Positions 25,522-34,731 of a DNA stretch of 50,520 nt are shown one piece after another. Positions within the stretch are counted from its first letter, which is position 1. The number at the start of each line of letters is the position of its first letter. The DNA is from Acidimicrobiia bacterium (lineage in GTDB: Bacteria > Actinomycetota > Acidimicrobiia > Acidimicrobiales > JANYDT01), in assembly GCA_025359845.1 (NCBI GenBank), contig JANYDT010000018.1:1-50520 (forward strand), read 5' to 3'. The notes under the pieces were generated by a model. It made no database searches. It was not told the origin of the DNA and saw only the letters and a program-made list of their open reading frames with translations. The position numbers were made by a program, and so were the translations under genes.

Positions 25522-28241
25522 TTCGCCCCCACGGTCGCAAGTTCGCCTTCGGAGTCGTCGTGCTCGCCCAGGTACGCGGCCACGACGAGGGGATTACGGC
25601 GTATCTCTTCCGGTGTGCCTTCGGCGATCTGCATGCCGAAGTCGAGGACCACGATGTGATCACATACGCTCATGACGAAGTTCATGTCGTGCTCGACCAG
25701 CAGCACGCCGATACCCCAGTCGTCGGCCAACCGTCGAACCAGATGGGCGAGTTCACGGGTCTCGACGTCGCCCAGACCGGCGGCCGGCTCATCCAGCAAC
25801 AAGATCGACGGTTGGGTCGCCACGGCCCTCGCAATGGCGAGCAGGCGGCGCTGCCCGTACGGCAGATCCTGCACCTTGCGCAGGAGGTCGTTCTCGAGCT
25901 GAAACTCCCGGATGGCGGCCACCACTTCACCGGGCATCGGCGGTACCCGCGGATGAACCAGATCGACGAGGTACGACAAGCGATCGCGCGGATCGGAAGC
26001 CGCCCGCAAATTGTCGAGCACGGTGGCATCCTCGAACAGCTCCAGTGACTGGAACGACCGACTCAGCCCGGCGCGGGCCCTCGCCGCGGCGTTGGCTTCC
26101 ACCAACTCGACTCCGTCGAGCAGCACGCTACCGCGCGCCGCTCGGGTGAATCCGGTGATGGCATCGATGGCCGACGTCTTCCCTGCGCCGTTGGGGCCGA
26201 TGAGCCCGACGATCTTGCCCGGAGTCACGGTGAGCGAGACATCACTGACCGCGGTCACGCCCCCGTAACGGACTGTCAGCCCCCGCACCTCCAAGGTGCG
26301 AGGCTTCACCAGTTCGCGATTCTCAGGCGGCAACACCACCGTTTCGAGCGGGCGCTCCGGGCGACGCAGCTTCTTTCTGATCATGCCCCCGATGAACTGG
26401 ATCTGGTTGATCGACTCCCGGGCGATGCCGTCCTGGTTCTGGAGCACGAGCAGAATCACGAACACTCCGCCGATGAGCTGGATGTAGCGCGTCACGCTCG
26501 AGAAGATCGCATTCGAGAGCTGCGCGCCGAGGGATCCGGGGGCCAACGTCGAGCCCGAGAGGGGGCCGAAGAGGTAGCCGATACCGCCGATGAACGACCA
26601 GCCCACGACCGGGATCGACGTGAAGTTGCTGAACTCGGAGCCGTAGAGCACCACGTCCTTGCGAAAGGCCAGGAGGATCCCGCCGAGGGCGGCGATACCG
26701 GCCGACACGGCGAAGGCGTAGACCTTCGCCTCGGGAACGCTGATGCCCAACGCCGCCGCGGCGCGCTCGTTCGTGCGCACGGCAAGAAGCCGCCGACCCG
26801 ATCGGCCCCGCCGCATGCTTGCCACCATCAACGCGACCAGCGTGAAGAGGGCCATCGAGACCCAGGCATAACGGTTCGGATGGGTGATCGCGTTGAAGTC
26901 GTAACCGAACATGTGGGGCTTGCCGACCTTCGTGCCCGAGTACCCGCCGACGAAGCGGCTGTTGTTGAAGACCATGAGTTCGATCGCTGTGCCGAGCCCC
27001 AACGTGACGATGGCGAGGTTGATGCCGCGCGCCCGCACCGCCGGCAGGGCGAAGAGCGCTCCGAGGGGAACCGTCGCCAGCACGCCGGCCAGCGCGGCGG
27101 CCGGGAACGGCCAACCCTGCGCGTCGACGAGGCGTCCCGCCACCAGCGCCCCGAATCCGGCCAGCGCGAATTGCGCCAGCGACAACTGTCCTGCGTAGCC
27201 CGTCACCACCACGACGGAGAGCAGAACGAGACCCATTGCGAACGTCGTAACGAACGCGTCCTGCCACCGCGGCGAGGCCATCCTGATGACAATTCCCGTG
27301 ATCACCAACGCGATCGTCAGGGCGCGGTAATGCACCTTGCCACTACCCACTGCCGGCAGGCGCTGCAGGAAGTAGTCGCGCAACGGAAGCGCCTGACCGC
27401 GCACGATCATCCAGACGATGATCACGGCAAACGGCAGCGAACTCGACACACCGGTGGTGTTGACGAATCGCACGAGTTCGGTCTGCCCGACGCCGATGAC
27501 CACTCCCGCGACAAAGGCAATCGGAAACGACTTAAAGCTGGCGACCAAGGCCGCGGCCATTGCCGCCAGGACCAAGTTGGTCATCGTCGAGACCTGGAGC
27601 TGCACGATCGGAGCGATGAGGATGGCGGCCATGCCGGCCAGCGCCGAGCCGAGCGCCCAGTTGGCCGTGGCCACCCAGTCGGGTGACAAGCCGATGCTCG
27701 CGGCGGCGCGCTGATTCTCGGCCACCGCACCGGTGGCCAGACCGAACCGGGTGTACTTGTAGAAGGCCCACAACGCAATGCTCATGATCGCCGCGATCGC
27801 GACGAGAATGAAACGATCCACCGACACTACGAGCTTGTCCACTCCGAAGGGGTGGACCAAAGTTCTCGGTAGCTCGGAATTCACCTGGGTGAGTCTGGCC
27901 CCGTAGCGCAATACTGCTCCCGCCTGCAGCACAATGAGAAGACCCAACGTGGCCACGATTCGAGCCAGTGGGGAGGCCCGGCGGAGTTGGCGCATGATCA
28001 ACAAATGCGACAACGCGCCGATGATGGCGCAAGTTGCGAGGCCGGCCAGCCATGCCAGCCAAACCGGTTGGTGGTGCTTGACCTTCACCTCCCACTCGAC
28101 ATAGGCCCCCACCATGCCGATGGCCCCATGGGCGAAACTGAGGACGCCCGAGCCTCGGTAGATAACCATCAATCCCTGGGACGCGAGCGAATACAACGCT
28201 CCCAAACCCAAGCCCAGCAGGGCAAACCTCAGAATTTCCAC
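25518..28241 (-). CDS. Fused LivH-LivM-LivG: two permeases and an ATPase in one chain
   Basis: A 907-residue protein. Residues about 1-290 are a LivH-like permease (MEILRFALLGLGLGALYSLA), about 300-620 a LivM-like permease (with the VVVVTGYAGQLSLAQFALAGF signature), and about 650-907 a LivG-like ATPase with Walker A GLIGPNGAGKTS, signature LPYGQRRLLAIARA and Walker B ILLLDEPAAGLG. In most bacteria these are three genes. The GTG start at 28241 has GGGGG upstream. It lies downstream of the substrate-binding protein across an attenuator-like hairpin. With livF it forms a complete importer in the membrane. Confidence 0.92.
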   Translation of the reverse strand: MEILRFALLGLGLGALYSLASQGLMVIYRGSGVLSFAHGAIGMVGAYVEWEVKVKHHQPVWLAWLAGLATCAIIGALSHLLIMRQLRRASPLARIVATLGLLIVLQAGAVLRYGARLTQVNSELPRTLVHPFGVDKLVVSVDRFILVAIAAIMSIALWAFYKYTRFGLATGAVAENQRAAASIGLSPDWVATANWALGSALAGMAAILIAPIVQLQVSTMTNLVLAAMAAALVASFKSFPIAFVAGVVIGVGQTELVRFVNTTGVSSSLPFAVIIVWMIVRGQALPLRDYFLQRLPAVGSGKVHYRALTIALVITGIVIRMASPRWQDAFVTTFAMGLVLLSVVVVTGYAGQLSLAQFALAGFGALVAGRLVDAQGWPFPAAALAGVLATVPLGALFALPAVRARGINLAIVTLGLGTAIELMVFNNSRFVGGYSGTKVGKPHMFGYDFNAITHPNRYAWVSMALFTLVALMVASMRRGRSGRRLLAVRTNERAAAALGISVPEAKVYAFAVSAGIAALGGILLAFRKDVVLYGSEFSNFTSIPVVGWSFIGGIGYLFGPLSGSTLAPGSLGAQLSNAIFSSVTRYIQLIGGVFVILLVLQNQDGIARESINQIQFIGGMIRKKLRRPERPLETVVLPPENRELVKPRTLEVRGLTVRYGGVTAVSDVSLTVTPGKIVGLIGPNGAGKTSAIDAITGFTRAARGSVLLDGVELVEANAAARARAGLSRSFQSLELFEDATVLDNLRAASDPRDRLSYLVDLVHPRVPPMPGEVVAAIREFQLENDLLRKVQDLPYGQRRLLAIARAVATQPSILLLDEPAAGLGDVETRELAHLVRRLADDWGIGVLLVEHDMNFVMSVCDHIVVLDFGMQIAEGTPEEIRRNPLVVAAYLGEHDDSEGELATVGAK

Positions 28242-28282
28242 GTCGTGCTACCCCCAAGAGTGTCGGTTGATGCGAAAAAGCC

Positions 28283-28314
28283 GAGGCGGGCGCCGAGCGA
28301 ACGGCGCCCGCCTC
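28283..28314 (-). terminator. Terminator/attenuator between binding-protein and permease genes
   Basis: A perfect 12-pair stem (28283-28294 with 28303-28314) and an 8-base loop. Read on the minus strand it is followed by CTTTTTC, a good U-run. It is placed after the substrate-binding protein stop at 28332 and before the permease GTG at 28241. Partial readthrough would give more binding protein than membrane parts. Confidence 0.82.
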
Positions 28315-28331
28315 AAGAAAGACTGGGTTGC

Positions 28332-29663
28332 TTACGAAACCTTGCCGTCGAAGGCATCTGTTACGTCAAAGGCCTTGTCGTACGGCGGGACGCTCAGGGG
28401 CGTGAGCTTGCCACCTTTGATCACGTCGAAGAATACGGTGCGATTGAAGATGCGTGGGAACGCCCCTCCTCCGCCGGCCCATTCCTTGGTGAAGTCGACC
28501 ACGCCGACCATGCCACCGGTGTCGACCGCGGCGGAGTTCGATGCGGCGGCGAGGAAGGTCACATTGTTGATCGGGCCGGTCATCGAGCCAACGATTTTGG
28601 TGAACGCGGTAAACGCCGTCCAGGTGCCGAGGCCGGCGAGGCTGTTCCAGTCGAGATCAGGAGCCTTGTACTTCACGAGGGCGGCGCGGTAGTCGTTCCA
28701 CACCGGGGCGGCGATGTTGGGGTACACGTTGACGACGACGGCGCCCTCGGTCTGCTTCGGGAACTGCTCGGCGACTTTGCCGTCGAGGTTGCCCTGCGGC
28801 CCGTAATACCGAGGCGTGGCGCCGATGCCGTCGAACGCGGTGATCAGCGGGCCCCAGTTGATCTCACTGATGTTGCCGAACACGCAGTCGGCGACTGGGC
28901 TGTTGGCCTTGGCCGCCTGCGCGCTGTAGTCGCCCGGCGCCAACGGGATCTTGACGACGCGCAGTTTGGCCGGGTCTTGACCCTTCGACTTCCAGCCGTT
29001 GACGAACGAGGTGTGGAACACGTCGGCCACCGGCAGATCGCCGTAGATCTCGACAGGGCTCTTGCAGCCGTCAAGGACCATCTTGCGGGCCGCGGCGGTG
29101 GGGAAGCCGTTGACGAACCCCATCGGGAACGAGATCTTGGAAGTGTTCTCCTGCGCCACGATCGGGCAGCACGCACCGAACCAGGCGATCTTGTTCTCCT
29201 CCATGATCGGGATACTGCGGCTCATGTCGATGGTGAAACCGCCGACGTTGGCGACGACCTTCTGCTCGACGGCCTTGCGGGCGCAGTCGGCGGTCTTGGC
29301 GGCATCGGCCTGGTCGTCACAGACGACCAGTTCAAGCGGTCGGCCATTGATGCCGCCCTTGTCGTTGAGCCACTGGACATAGACCTTCGCGGCGGCCGGA
29401 ATGTTCGGGTACGGCGCGATCTGGCTGTCGACCGGAGCTTCGACCATCACCTTGATGGGTGCACCGGTGGCGGGCTTTCCGGTCGTCGCGGCGCCCTTCC
29501 CCTTCGCCTTCGCCTTGGCGGCGGTGACTTTGCCTTTAGTTTTCGTAGCGGCCGTGGCCGCCAGGACCGGGGTGACCAAGGCCAGAACCGCCACCAGGGT
29601 GACCATCCTTGTCGGGCGCCCGAATCGGGAGCGTGCAGAAGAGCTTTTGACGTGCGAAACCAT
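28332..29663 (-). CDS. Liv-type extracellular substrate-binding protein
   Basis: A 443-residue periplasmic-binding-fold protein of the Leu/Ile/Val type. The N-terminus has a basic-hydrophobic signal (RMVTLVAVLALVTPVLAATAA) followed by a Lys/Ala-rich stretch that would sit at the cell surface. Typical motifs are AAAKVYVQWLNDKGGINGRP, VANVGGFTID and the late VVVNVYPNIAAPVW. Multiple Cys pairs (VVCDDQADAAKTADC, FGACCPI) could form disulfides. The ATG at 29663 is chosen because GGGGAAG lies upstream. Ligand is unknown; these proteins in actinomycetes often bind aromatic or aliphatic acids rather than amino acids. Confidence 0.88.
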   Translation of the reverse strand: MVSHVKSSSARSRFGRPTRMVTLVAVLALVTPVLAATAATKTKGKVTAAKAKAKGKGAATTGKPATGAPIKVMVEAPVDSQIAPYPNIPAAAKVYVQWLNDKGGINGRPLELVVCDDQADAAKTADCARKAVEQKVVANVGGFTIDMSRSIPIMEENKIAWFGACCPIVAQENTSKISFPMGFVNGFPTAAARKMVLDGCKSPVEIYGDLPVADVFHTSFVNGWKSKGQDPAKLRVVKIPLAPGDYSAQAAKANSPVADCVFGNISEINWGPLITAFDGIGATPRYYGPQGNLDGKVAEQFPKQTEGAVVVNVYPNIAAPVWNDYRAALVKYKAPDLDWNSLAGLGTWTAFTAFTKIVGSMTGPINNVTFLAAASNSAAVDTGGMVGVVDFTKEWAGGGGAFPRIFNRTVFFDVIKGGKLTPLSVPPYDKAFDVTDAFDGKVS

Positions 29664-29877
29664 GTGCTTCCCCTTTGATTTTGCGATCGCGAGGCGCGAC
29701 AGCGGGAACACAATATTCGGTCGCTCACCAAAATTTCCAACCCGGTGAAGTCTTCCCAGGTTTGACGGCCTTCGCGAGTGGGAACGATCAACCACGGCAC
29801 GAGGTTTCATTCGCTGAGGCGGTCTGCGTTAACCTTTGGCCGAGGCCCATGAGGACCACCGAACCGAGAGGAACAAC

Positions 29878-31515
29878 GTGACCGATCAGGAACAGTTGAA
29901 CAGCGAGTACGACGCAGTGATCGTGGGGGCCGGCTTCGGGGGAATGTACATGCTCCATCACCTTCGAGAGCTGGGCTTTTCCGCGATCGTGCTGGAGCGG
30001 GCCGCGGGCGTGGGCGGCACCTGGTACTGGAACCGTTACCCCGGCGCCCGGTGCGACGTCGAAAGCATCAACTACTCCTACTCGTTCGACCCGGCGTTCG
30101 AGCAGGAGTGGGTGTGGAGCGAGAAGTACGCGACGCAGCCCGAAATCTTGCGTTACGCCAATCACGTGGCCGATCGCTACGACCTTCGCAAAGACATTCG
30201 CTTCGAAGTCCTGGTTGACAAAGCCGTTTGGAACGACACGACCAACCGCTGGAGCGTCTCGATGGCGACGGGTGAGACGCTCACGGCGCAGCACTACATC
30301 ATGGCCTCGGGTTGCTTGTCGCATTCCAAGCTGCCCGAGATTCCCGGCGTGGAATCTTTCAAAGGCAAGACCTACCACACCGGCCATTGGCCCCACGAGG
30401 GAGTCGACTTCACGGGGTTGCGAGTGGGAGTCATCGGCACCGGATCGTCGGGCATCCAGTCCATCCCGATCATCGCCGAGCAGGCCTCACAGCTGACCGT
30501 ATTTCAACGAACCCCCAACTTCAGCATGCCGGCCGGCAACCGTCCGCTCACCGCCGAAATCGTGGCCGCCGTCAAGGCTCGTTACCCCGAGCACCGGGAG
30601 GAGAACAGGACGTCGGGCTTCGGGGTCGGCGTCGAGATACCCACGAAGTCGGCGCTCGAGGTCACCGAGGAGGAACGCAACGCCAAGTACCAAGACGGCT
30701 GGGACCAGGGGAACCTTGTCGGCATGCTTCTGGCCTTCAACGACATGATCACCAATAAGGAAGCCAACGACACCGCGTGCGAGTTCATTCGCAACAAGAT
30801 CCGCGCCGTCGTCAATGACCCCGAAACGGCCGAAGACCTGTGCCCCTTTGATCATCCTATGGGGACCAAACGTCCCTGCCTCGACACCGGCTACTACGAG
30901 ACGTTCAACCGTCCCAATGTGAAGCTCGTCAATCTGCGCAAGACCCCGATCACCGAAATCACGCCCACGAGCATCCGTACCCACAATGCCGAATTCGAGG
31001 TCGACGCGATCGTCTATGCCACCGGATTCGACGCCATGACCGGAGCCCTGGTCGCCGTCGACATCCGGGGCAAGGGCGGCGTCACCCTCAAGGACGAATG
31101 GGAGCACGGTCCTCGCACCTACCTCGGCCTGTGTGTGGCGGGGTTCCCGAACTTCTACACGATTACCGGCCCCACGAGCCCGTCGGTGTTCTCCAACATG
31201 ATCGTGTCGATCGAACAGCACGTCGATTGGATCGGTGCGGCCATGAAGCACCTCCGAGACACCGGCGCGGTGTCCATCGAGCCGACGCTCGAGGCCCAGG
31301 ACTGGTGGGTGCAGCACAACAACGAGGCCGGAGACGCAACCCTGTACCCGTTGGCCAACTCCTGGTACATGGGATCAAATGTCCCGGGTAAGACGCGTGT
31401 GTTGATGCCCTACATCGGGGGTGTCGGCGTCTACCGCACGGAGTGCGACGAGATCGTGGCCGACGGTTACCGCGGGTTCACGCTGCACGAGGCTCGCCAG
31501 CCCGTCAGCGTGTAA
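29878..31515 (+). CDS. Baeyer-Villiger monooxygenase (type I, cyclohexanone/steroid-like)
   Basis: A 545-residue flavoprotein. It has two Rossmann motifs (GAGFGG at residues 17-22 and GTGSSG at about 187-192) flanking the BVMO fingerprint FKGKTYHTGHWP (F-x-G-x3-H-x3-W-P) near residue 161. Type I BVMOs use FAD and NADPH to insert oxygen next to a ketone, giving an ester or lactone. The GTG at 29878 is preferred because GAGAGG lies just upstream; a TTG at 29836 is less likely. A 9-pair hairpin follows the stop. Hydrolases nearby could open the product. Confidence 0.92.
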   Translation: MTDQEQLNSEYDAVIVGAGFGGMYMLHHLRELGFSAIVLERAAGVGGTWYWNRYPGARCDVESINYSYSFDPAFEQEWVWSEKYATQPEILRYANHVADRYDLRKDIRFEVLVDKAVWNDTTNRWSVSMATGETLTAQHYIMASGCLSHSKLPEIPGVESFKGKTYHTGHWPHEGVDFTGLRVGVIGTGSSGIQSIPIIAEQASQLTVFQRTPNFSMPAGNRPLTAEIVAAVKARYPEHREENRTSGFGVGVEIPTKSALEVTEEERNAKYQDGWDQGNLVGMLLAFNDMITNKEANDTACEFIRNKIRAVVNDPETAEDLCPFDHPMGTKRPCLDTGYYETFNRPNVKLVNLRKTPITEITPTSIRTHNAEFEVDAIVYATGFDAMTGALVAVDIRGKGGVTLKDEWEHGPRTYLGLCVAGFPNFYTITGPTSPSVFSNMIVSIEQHVDWIGAAMKHLRDTGAVSIEPTLEAQDWWVQHNNEAGDATLYPLANSWYMGSNVPGKTRVLMPYIGGVGVYRTECDEIVADGYRGFTLHEARQPVSV

Positions 31516-31533
31516 ACCCACCAAACGCCATCG

Positions 31534-31563
31534 GGGCCCCGGAGACGCAAGTCGCCGGGGCCC
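31534..31563 (+). terminator. Terminator after the BVMO gene
   Basis: GGGCCCCGG (31534-31542) pairs exactly with CCGGGGCCC (31555-31563) over a 12-base loop, followed by TT. It lies 18 bases after the BVMO stop. Confidence 0.7.
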
Positions 31564-31603
31564 TTGCGCGTCGTTGCCCCGCACGAGCGGTCAGAATGCG
31601 ACG

Positions 31604-32746
31604 ATGATTACCGCCCATCCGCTGGTCGAGAAGGCGCTTGCCTTGCAGCCCCTCATACGGGACCGGGCCCAGGCCGCCGAGCGCGCCCTCGCTCCCGATG
31701 CCGAGGTGGTGCGGGAGATGGCCGCGGCCGGACTGTTCGCCATGTGCGTGCCGGCGTCGTTGCACGGCTCTGAGGCCGATCCGCTCGCCACGATCGCGAT
31801 CATCGAGGCAATCGCCGAGGCCGACGGTGCGACTGGCTGGGTGTTGATGATCGGGGCCGAGACGACGGGCATCGGGGCTGCCTATCTGGCGCCGGAGACG
31901 GCCCAATCCTTGGTGTTCGAACACCCCGACGTCGTGTTCTGCGGTGCGCTCAATCCCGTGGTGCGGGCTCGCAAGGTCGAGGGCGGCTACCGAGTGGACG
32001 GGCGCTGGCCCTTCGCCAGCGGTGCCCAACGCGCCGATTGGTTCTGGGGGCAGTGTGTGGTGGAAGGGGCCGCGCGGGGCGAGGTTGTGGAGGTGGTTGT
32101 GCCCCGGGCCGAGTACGAAATCATCGAGACCTGGAACAGTCCAGGCTTACGCGGAACGGGGAGTCACGACGTCTGTGTGCGCGACGTGTTCGTGCCCGAC
32201 GGCCGCGTCACGCGCACGCGCCAGCAGCGGCCCTATTTCGAGGGCCCCCTTTTCCGGTTGCCGCTCACCAGCCGTCTGGCGTACAACAAGGTGGGGGTGT
32301 CGACCGGCATCACCCGGGCCGCGATCGACCACTTCGTAAAGCTGGCCAACGAACGCACCCCTCGTATGACCCGTGCCTTGCTTCGGGAACGGCCCCGGGC
32401 CCAACTCGCGGTGGCCGAAGCCGAGGCCGCGTTGGGTGGTGCCCGCGGCTTTTGCACCGACGTGATCGGCGACCTGTGGGAGACGGTTTCGCGCCGCGAC
32501 CATCCCACCGTGCGTCAGCAGGCGCTGGTGCGCCTCGCTTGTTCCAACGCGGCCCGTGCCTGCAGCGCGGCGGTCACAACGTTGTACGAGGCCGCAGGGA
32601 CGGCCATGAGCGATGCCGACCACCCCCTGGCCCGCTGCTTTCGCGACGTGCACATCGTCGGGCAACATTTGATGACGTCGCCGCACGCGATCGACGACGC
32701 CGGGCGGGTGCTGCTCGGCCTCGAACCCTTGGCCGCAGTGTTCTAG
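31604..32746 (+). CDS. Acyl-CoA dehydrogenase-fold flavoprotein (possible hydroxylase)
   Basis: A 380-residue member of the acyl-CoA dehydrogenase fold. The N-terminal helical domain (ITAHPLVEKALALQPLIRDRA) leads into GLFAMCVPASLHGSEADP, the FAD-facing segment RWPFASGAQRADWFWGQC and the middle-domain motif GLRGTGSHDV, then helical C-terminal segments. This layout is closer to the flavin monooxygenase branch (HpaB/HsaA-like) than to classical dehydrogenases, because I do not see the catalytic Glu motif. It may hydroxylate a ring in concert with the BVMO. The ATG at 31604 is the natural start. No reductase partner is adjacent. Confidence 0.8.
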   Translation: MITAHPLVEKALALQPLIRDRAQAAERALAPDAEVVREMAAAGLFAMCVPASLHGSEADPLATIAIIEAIAEADGATGWVLMIGAETTGIGAAYLAPETAQSLVFEHPDVVFCGALNPVVRARKVEGGYRVDGRWPFASGAQRADWFWGQCVVEGAARGEVVEVVVPRAEYEIIETWNSPGLRGTGSHDVCVRDVFVPDGRVTRTRQQRPYFEGPLFRLPLTSRLAYNKVGVSTGITRAAIDHFVKLANERTPRMTRALLRERPRAQLAVAEAEAALGGARGFCTDVIGDLWETVSRRDHPTVRQQALVRLACSNAARACSAAVTTLYEAAGTAMSDADHPLARCFRDVHIVGQHLMTSPHAIDDAGRVLLGLEPLAAVF

Positions 32747-32759
32747 GCGCCCCGTGGCC

Positions 32760-32776
32760 GCTCGGCAGAACCGAGC
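32760..32776. terminator. Small hairpin between convergent genes
   Basis: GCTCGG and CCGAGC (32760-32765 and 32771-32776) with a 5-base loop lie in the 38-base gap between convergent stops. Short, so weak evidence. Confidence 0.35.
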
Positions 32777-32784
32777 TCGCGGCG

Positions 32785-33168
32785 CTACTTGGGCGCCGCG
32801 CCGGGGTCGAGGTACTCGTCGAGCCGAGTGATGCGGTTGCCGTCGACCGTCTCGGCCATGGTGACGACGATGGCCGCGGGAAGGGCGTAGGGCGCTCCGG
32901 TCTTGACCGCACGACCCCGCAAGATGTGCAGCTGCAAGATGCCATCGGGCAGCTCCTCGCGTCGGGTGATGTCGTAGCGCCGTTCGTCGATCACCTTGCA
33001 CAACCACGCCAGCGTCTGGAGGCTCTCGTCGCGGGTCTGCTCCTTCTGATCGAAGTTGTGCCACACCGCCAATTCCGGCGCGTAGCAGTCTCGAACGCCT
33101 TCCAAATCGCCGGCCTCGACCGCCGCGAAAAGTCGGTCGGCCAGGGCGAACTTTGCGGCGGCATCCAT
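32785..33168 (-). CDS. SnoaL/NTF2-like small protein
   Basis: A 127-residue protein of the NTF2-like fold: ALADRLFAAVEAGDLEGVRD, CYAPELAVWHNF, then strands ending in RITRLDEYLDPG. Relatives are polyketide cyclases, limonene-epoxide hydrolases and ketosteroid isomerases; the active site cannot be assigned, although Asp and His lie in the pocket strand (VWHNFD). The ATG at 33168 is preferred because AAGGTGA lies just upstream; a start at 33216 would add a non-conserved Arg/Gly-rich tail. It is the downstream gene of the DnaJ-like gene on the same strand. Confidence 0.72.
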   Translation of the reverse strand: MDAAAKFALADRLFAAVEAGDLEGVRDCYAPELAVWHNFDQKEQTRDESLQTLAWLCKVIDERRYDITRREELPDGILQLHILRGRAVKTGAPYALPAAIVVTMAETVDGNRITRLDEYLDPGAAPK

Positions 33169-33224
33169 AACTGTCACCTTACCGCTCGGCCCTCCTGGGC
33201 GCTCGTCTCGGCTCATGCCCCAAG

Positions 33225-33845
33225 CTAAGACGGCCGATCTTCCACGAGCAGTTCGACGATCTCCTCGGTGAGGGCCCGGATGGGCGGGAGCGGGGTTCGC
33301 AAGATGTCGATCGCCTCCATCGTCACAAACGCCTCTGTGGTCCCGTCCGCCCGTCCCTGCAAACTGATCACCACCGACACCGTGACACCATCGGTCATCC
33401 GCACGAGCGCCTCGAGAAATCCGGTGTGGCGATCAACATAGGTCAAGTCGCCAAAGCGGTGGGCGGCCTCGACCAGCCGGGCAAAGGCCTCATCGCCAGG
33501 ACCGGCGAGGGCGATGGTGTCGTCGTCGAGGAGCCAAGCCGTCAGTCGATCCCGACCATCGGCCGCCACTCGTTCGGCGCCCGACGGCGCCGGCGCCCCG
33601 GGGCCCGACTCGGCCATGGCGTCGTCGGGCCTGCCGATCTCGCAGTGGTCGCCCCAATCCCCAGGCGCCATGGCCACAACGGTCCGGTATGCGTCGACGA
33701 CGAATCGAGTGCGCTCGCCGGCGTTCACGTCCGGGCTGAGATCGGGATGGGCCTCTCGCAAGGCGGCGCGATAGGCCCGTCGCACGACGTCGGGGCCACT
33801 CTGCGACGGCACGCCGAGCACTTCCCAAGCCCGGACCAAATCCAC
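33225..33845 (-). CDS. J-domain protein with an uncharacterised C-terminal domain
   Basis: A 206-residue protein. The first 60 residues are a J-domain with the HPD motif in REAHPDLSPD (about residues 33-35). J-domains stimulate the ATPase of DnaK. The rest (SGPGAPAPSGAERV, then DDTIALAGPGDEAFARLVEAAHRFG and a beta-rich tail) has no zinc-finger or Gly/Phe region, so it is not a standard DnaJ but a J-domain co-factor of unknown client. The start is an ATG at 33845. It is divergent from the DUF169 gene. Confidence 0.75.
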   Translation of the reverse strand: MDLVRAWEVLGVPSQSGPDVVRRAYRAALREAHPDLSPDVNAGERTRFVVDAYRTVVAMAPGDWGDHCEIGRPDDAMAESGPGAPAPSGAERVAADGRDRLTAWLLDDDTIALAGPGDEAFARLVEAAHRFGDLTYVDRHTGFLEALVRMTDGVTVSVVISLQGRADGTTEAFVTMEAIDILRTPLPPIRALTEEIVELLVEDRPS

Positions 33846-33957
33846 GACTCGACGGTATCGTCTTCACCGTCAGGGCGACAACGGTCAGACCCGTGACACA
33901 AGGGCCACACGAACAGCCCGACTCGACAAGACGTCGGATGACCGCGAGGATTTGGTC

Positions 33958-34692
33958 ATGCTCCAAAGCCTTTGGTCAAAAGCCGCCGCCGATCTCACGT
34001 CCGCGCTGGGGTTGACGACGCCACCCATCGCCATCACGTTCTCGAACGGAGCAGCCGCGGGCGTCACGCCATTCGACAAGCCGATGCCCACACCCGCATC
34101 CGACGGCCGCACCGGGCGGGTTCCGGCCGGCTGCGTGTTCTGGACCGAGGCCATCGACCAGACCTTCAGTACCGTTGCCGCCGATCATGGCAACTGCACG
34201 GTGGGAATGCTGACCCACGGTTTCGCGACCCTCGACGAACTGGGAAGTCAAGGCGACGTCGCCGCCCTACTGGAGTCAGGTTGGGTCACCATGGAAATGG
34301 TGCCGGGGATCGCGGTGGTGGCCGAACGGCCCGAGACGGTGACGTACGGGCCGCTGGCGGAGACGCCGGTTCACCCCGACGTGATCCTGATCCGGGTGGA
34401 CGGCCAGCAGTTGATGGTGCTCGTGGATGCGCTGCCCGGACTGCGCATCGAAGGCAAGCCCCAGTGCCAGATCGTGGCGCTGGCCAAGGAGCAGGGCCGG
34501 GTGGCGGTGAGCGCCGGATGCATCCTCAGCCGGACGCGTATCGGAATGCCCAGCACCGAGATGACGTGTGCCATCCCGAGCGGCCTACTCGACGACGTCG
34601 TGGCCCGGGTCCAGGCGGTGGCGGCCAAGGACGCCGTAGTGGCATCGTACGCCGCCGACGACGCTCAACGCTTTGCCCCCTCGCCCGCGTAG
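33958..34692 (+). CDS. DUF169 family protein
   Basis: A 244-residue protein of the DUF169 group. Conserved Cys lie in RVPAGCVFWTEAIDQTF, DHGNCTVGMLTHG, KPQCQIVAL and SAGCILSR, with the typical ending GMPSTEMTCAIPS. Function of the family is not known to me; Cys spacing suggests metal or cofactor binding. The ATG at 33958 has GAGG upstream; a TTG at 33952 is a less likely start. It is divergent from the J-domain gene and followed by a short gap before the SDR gene running the other way. Confidence 0.78.
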   Translation: MLQSLWSKAAADLTSALGLTTPPIAITFSNGAAAGVTPFDKPMPTPASDGRTGRVPAGCVFWTEAIDQTFSTVAADHGNCTVGMLTHGFATLDELGSQGDVAALLESGWVTMEMVPGIAVVAERPETVTYGPLAETPVHPDVILIRVDGQQLMVLVDALPGLRIEGKPQCQIVALAKEQGRVAVSAGCILSRTRIGMPSTEMTCAIPSGLLDDVVARVQAVAAKDAVVASYAADDAQRFAPSPA

Positions 34693-34731
34693 GCCCGCCC
34701 AATCGACGGTCTCTGCAGCGGCGCGAACCCT

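Noticed and set aside
29664-29877. Promoter boxes in the divergent region between the binding protein and the BVMO
   Set aside because: Only poor matches with wrong spacing were seen, so no promoter is called.
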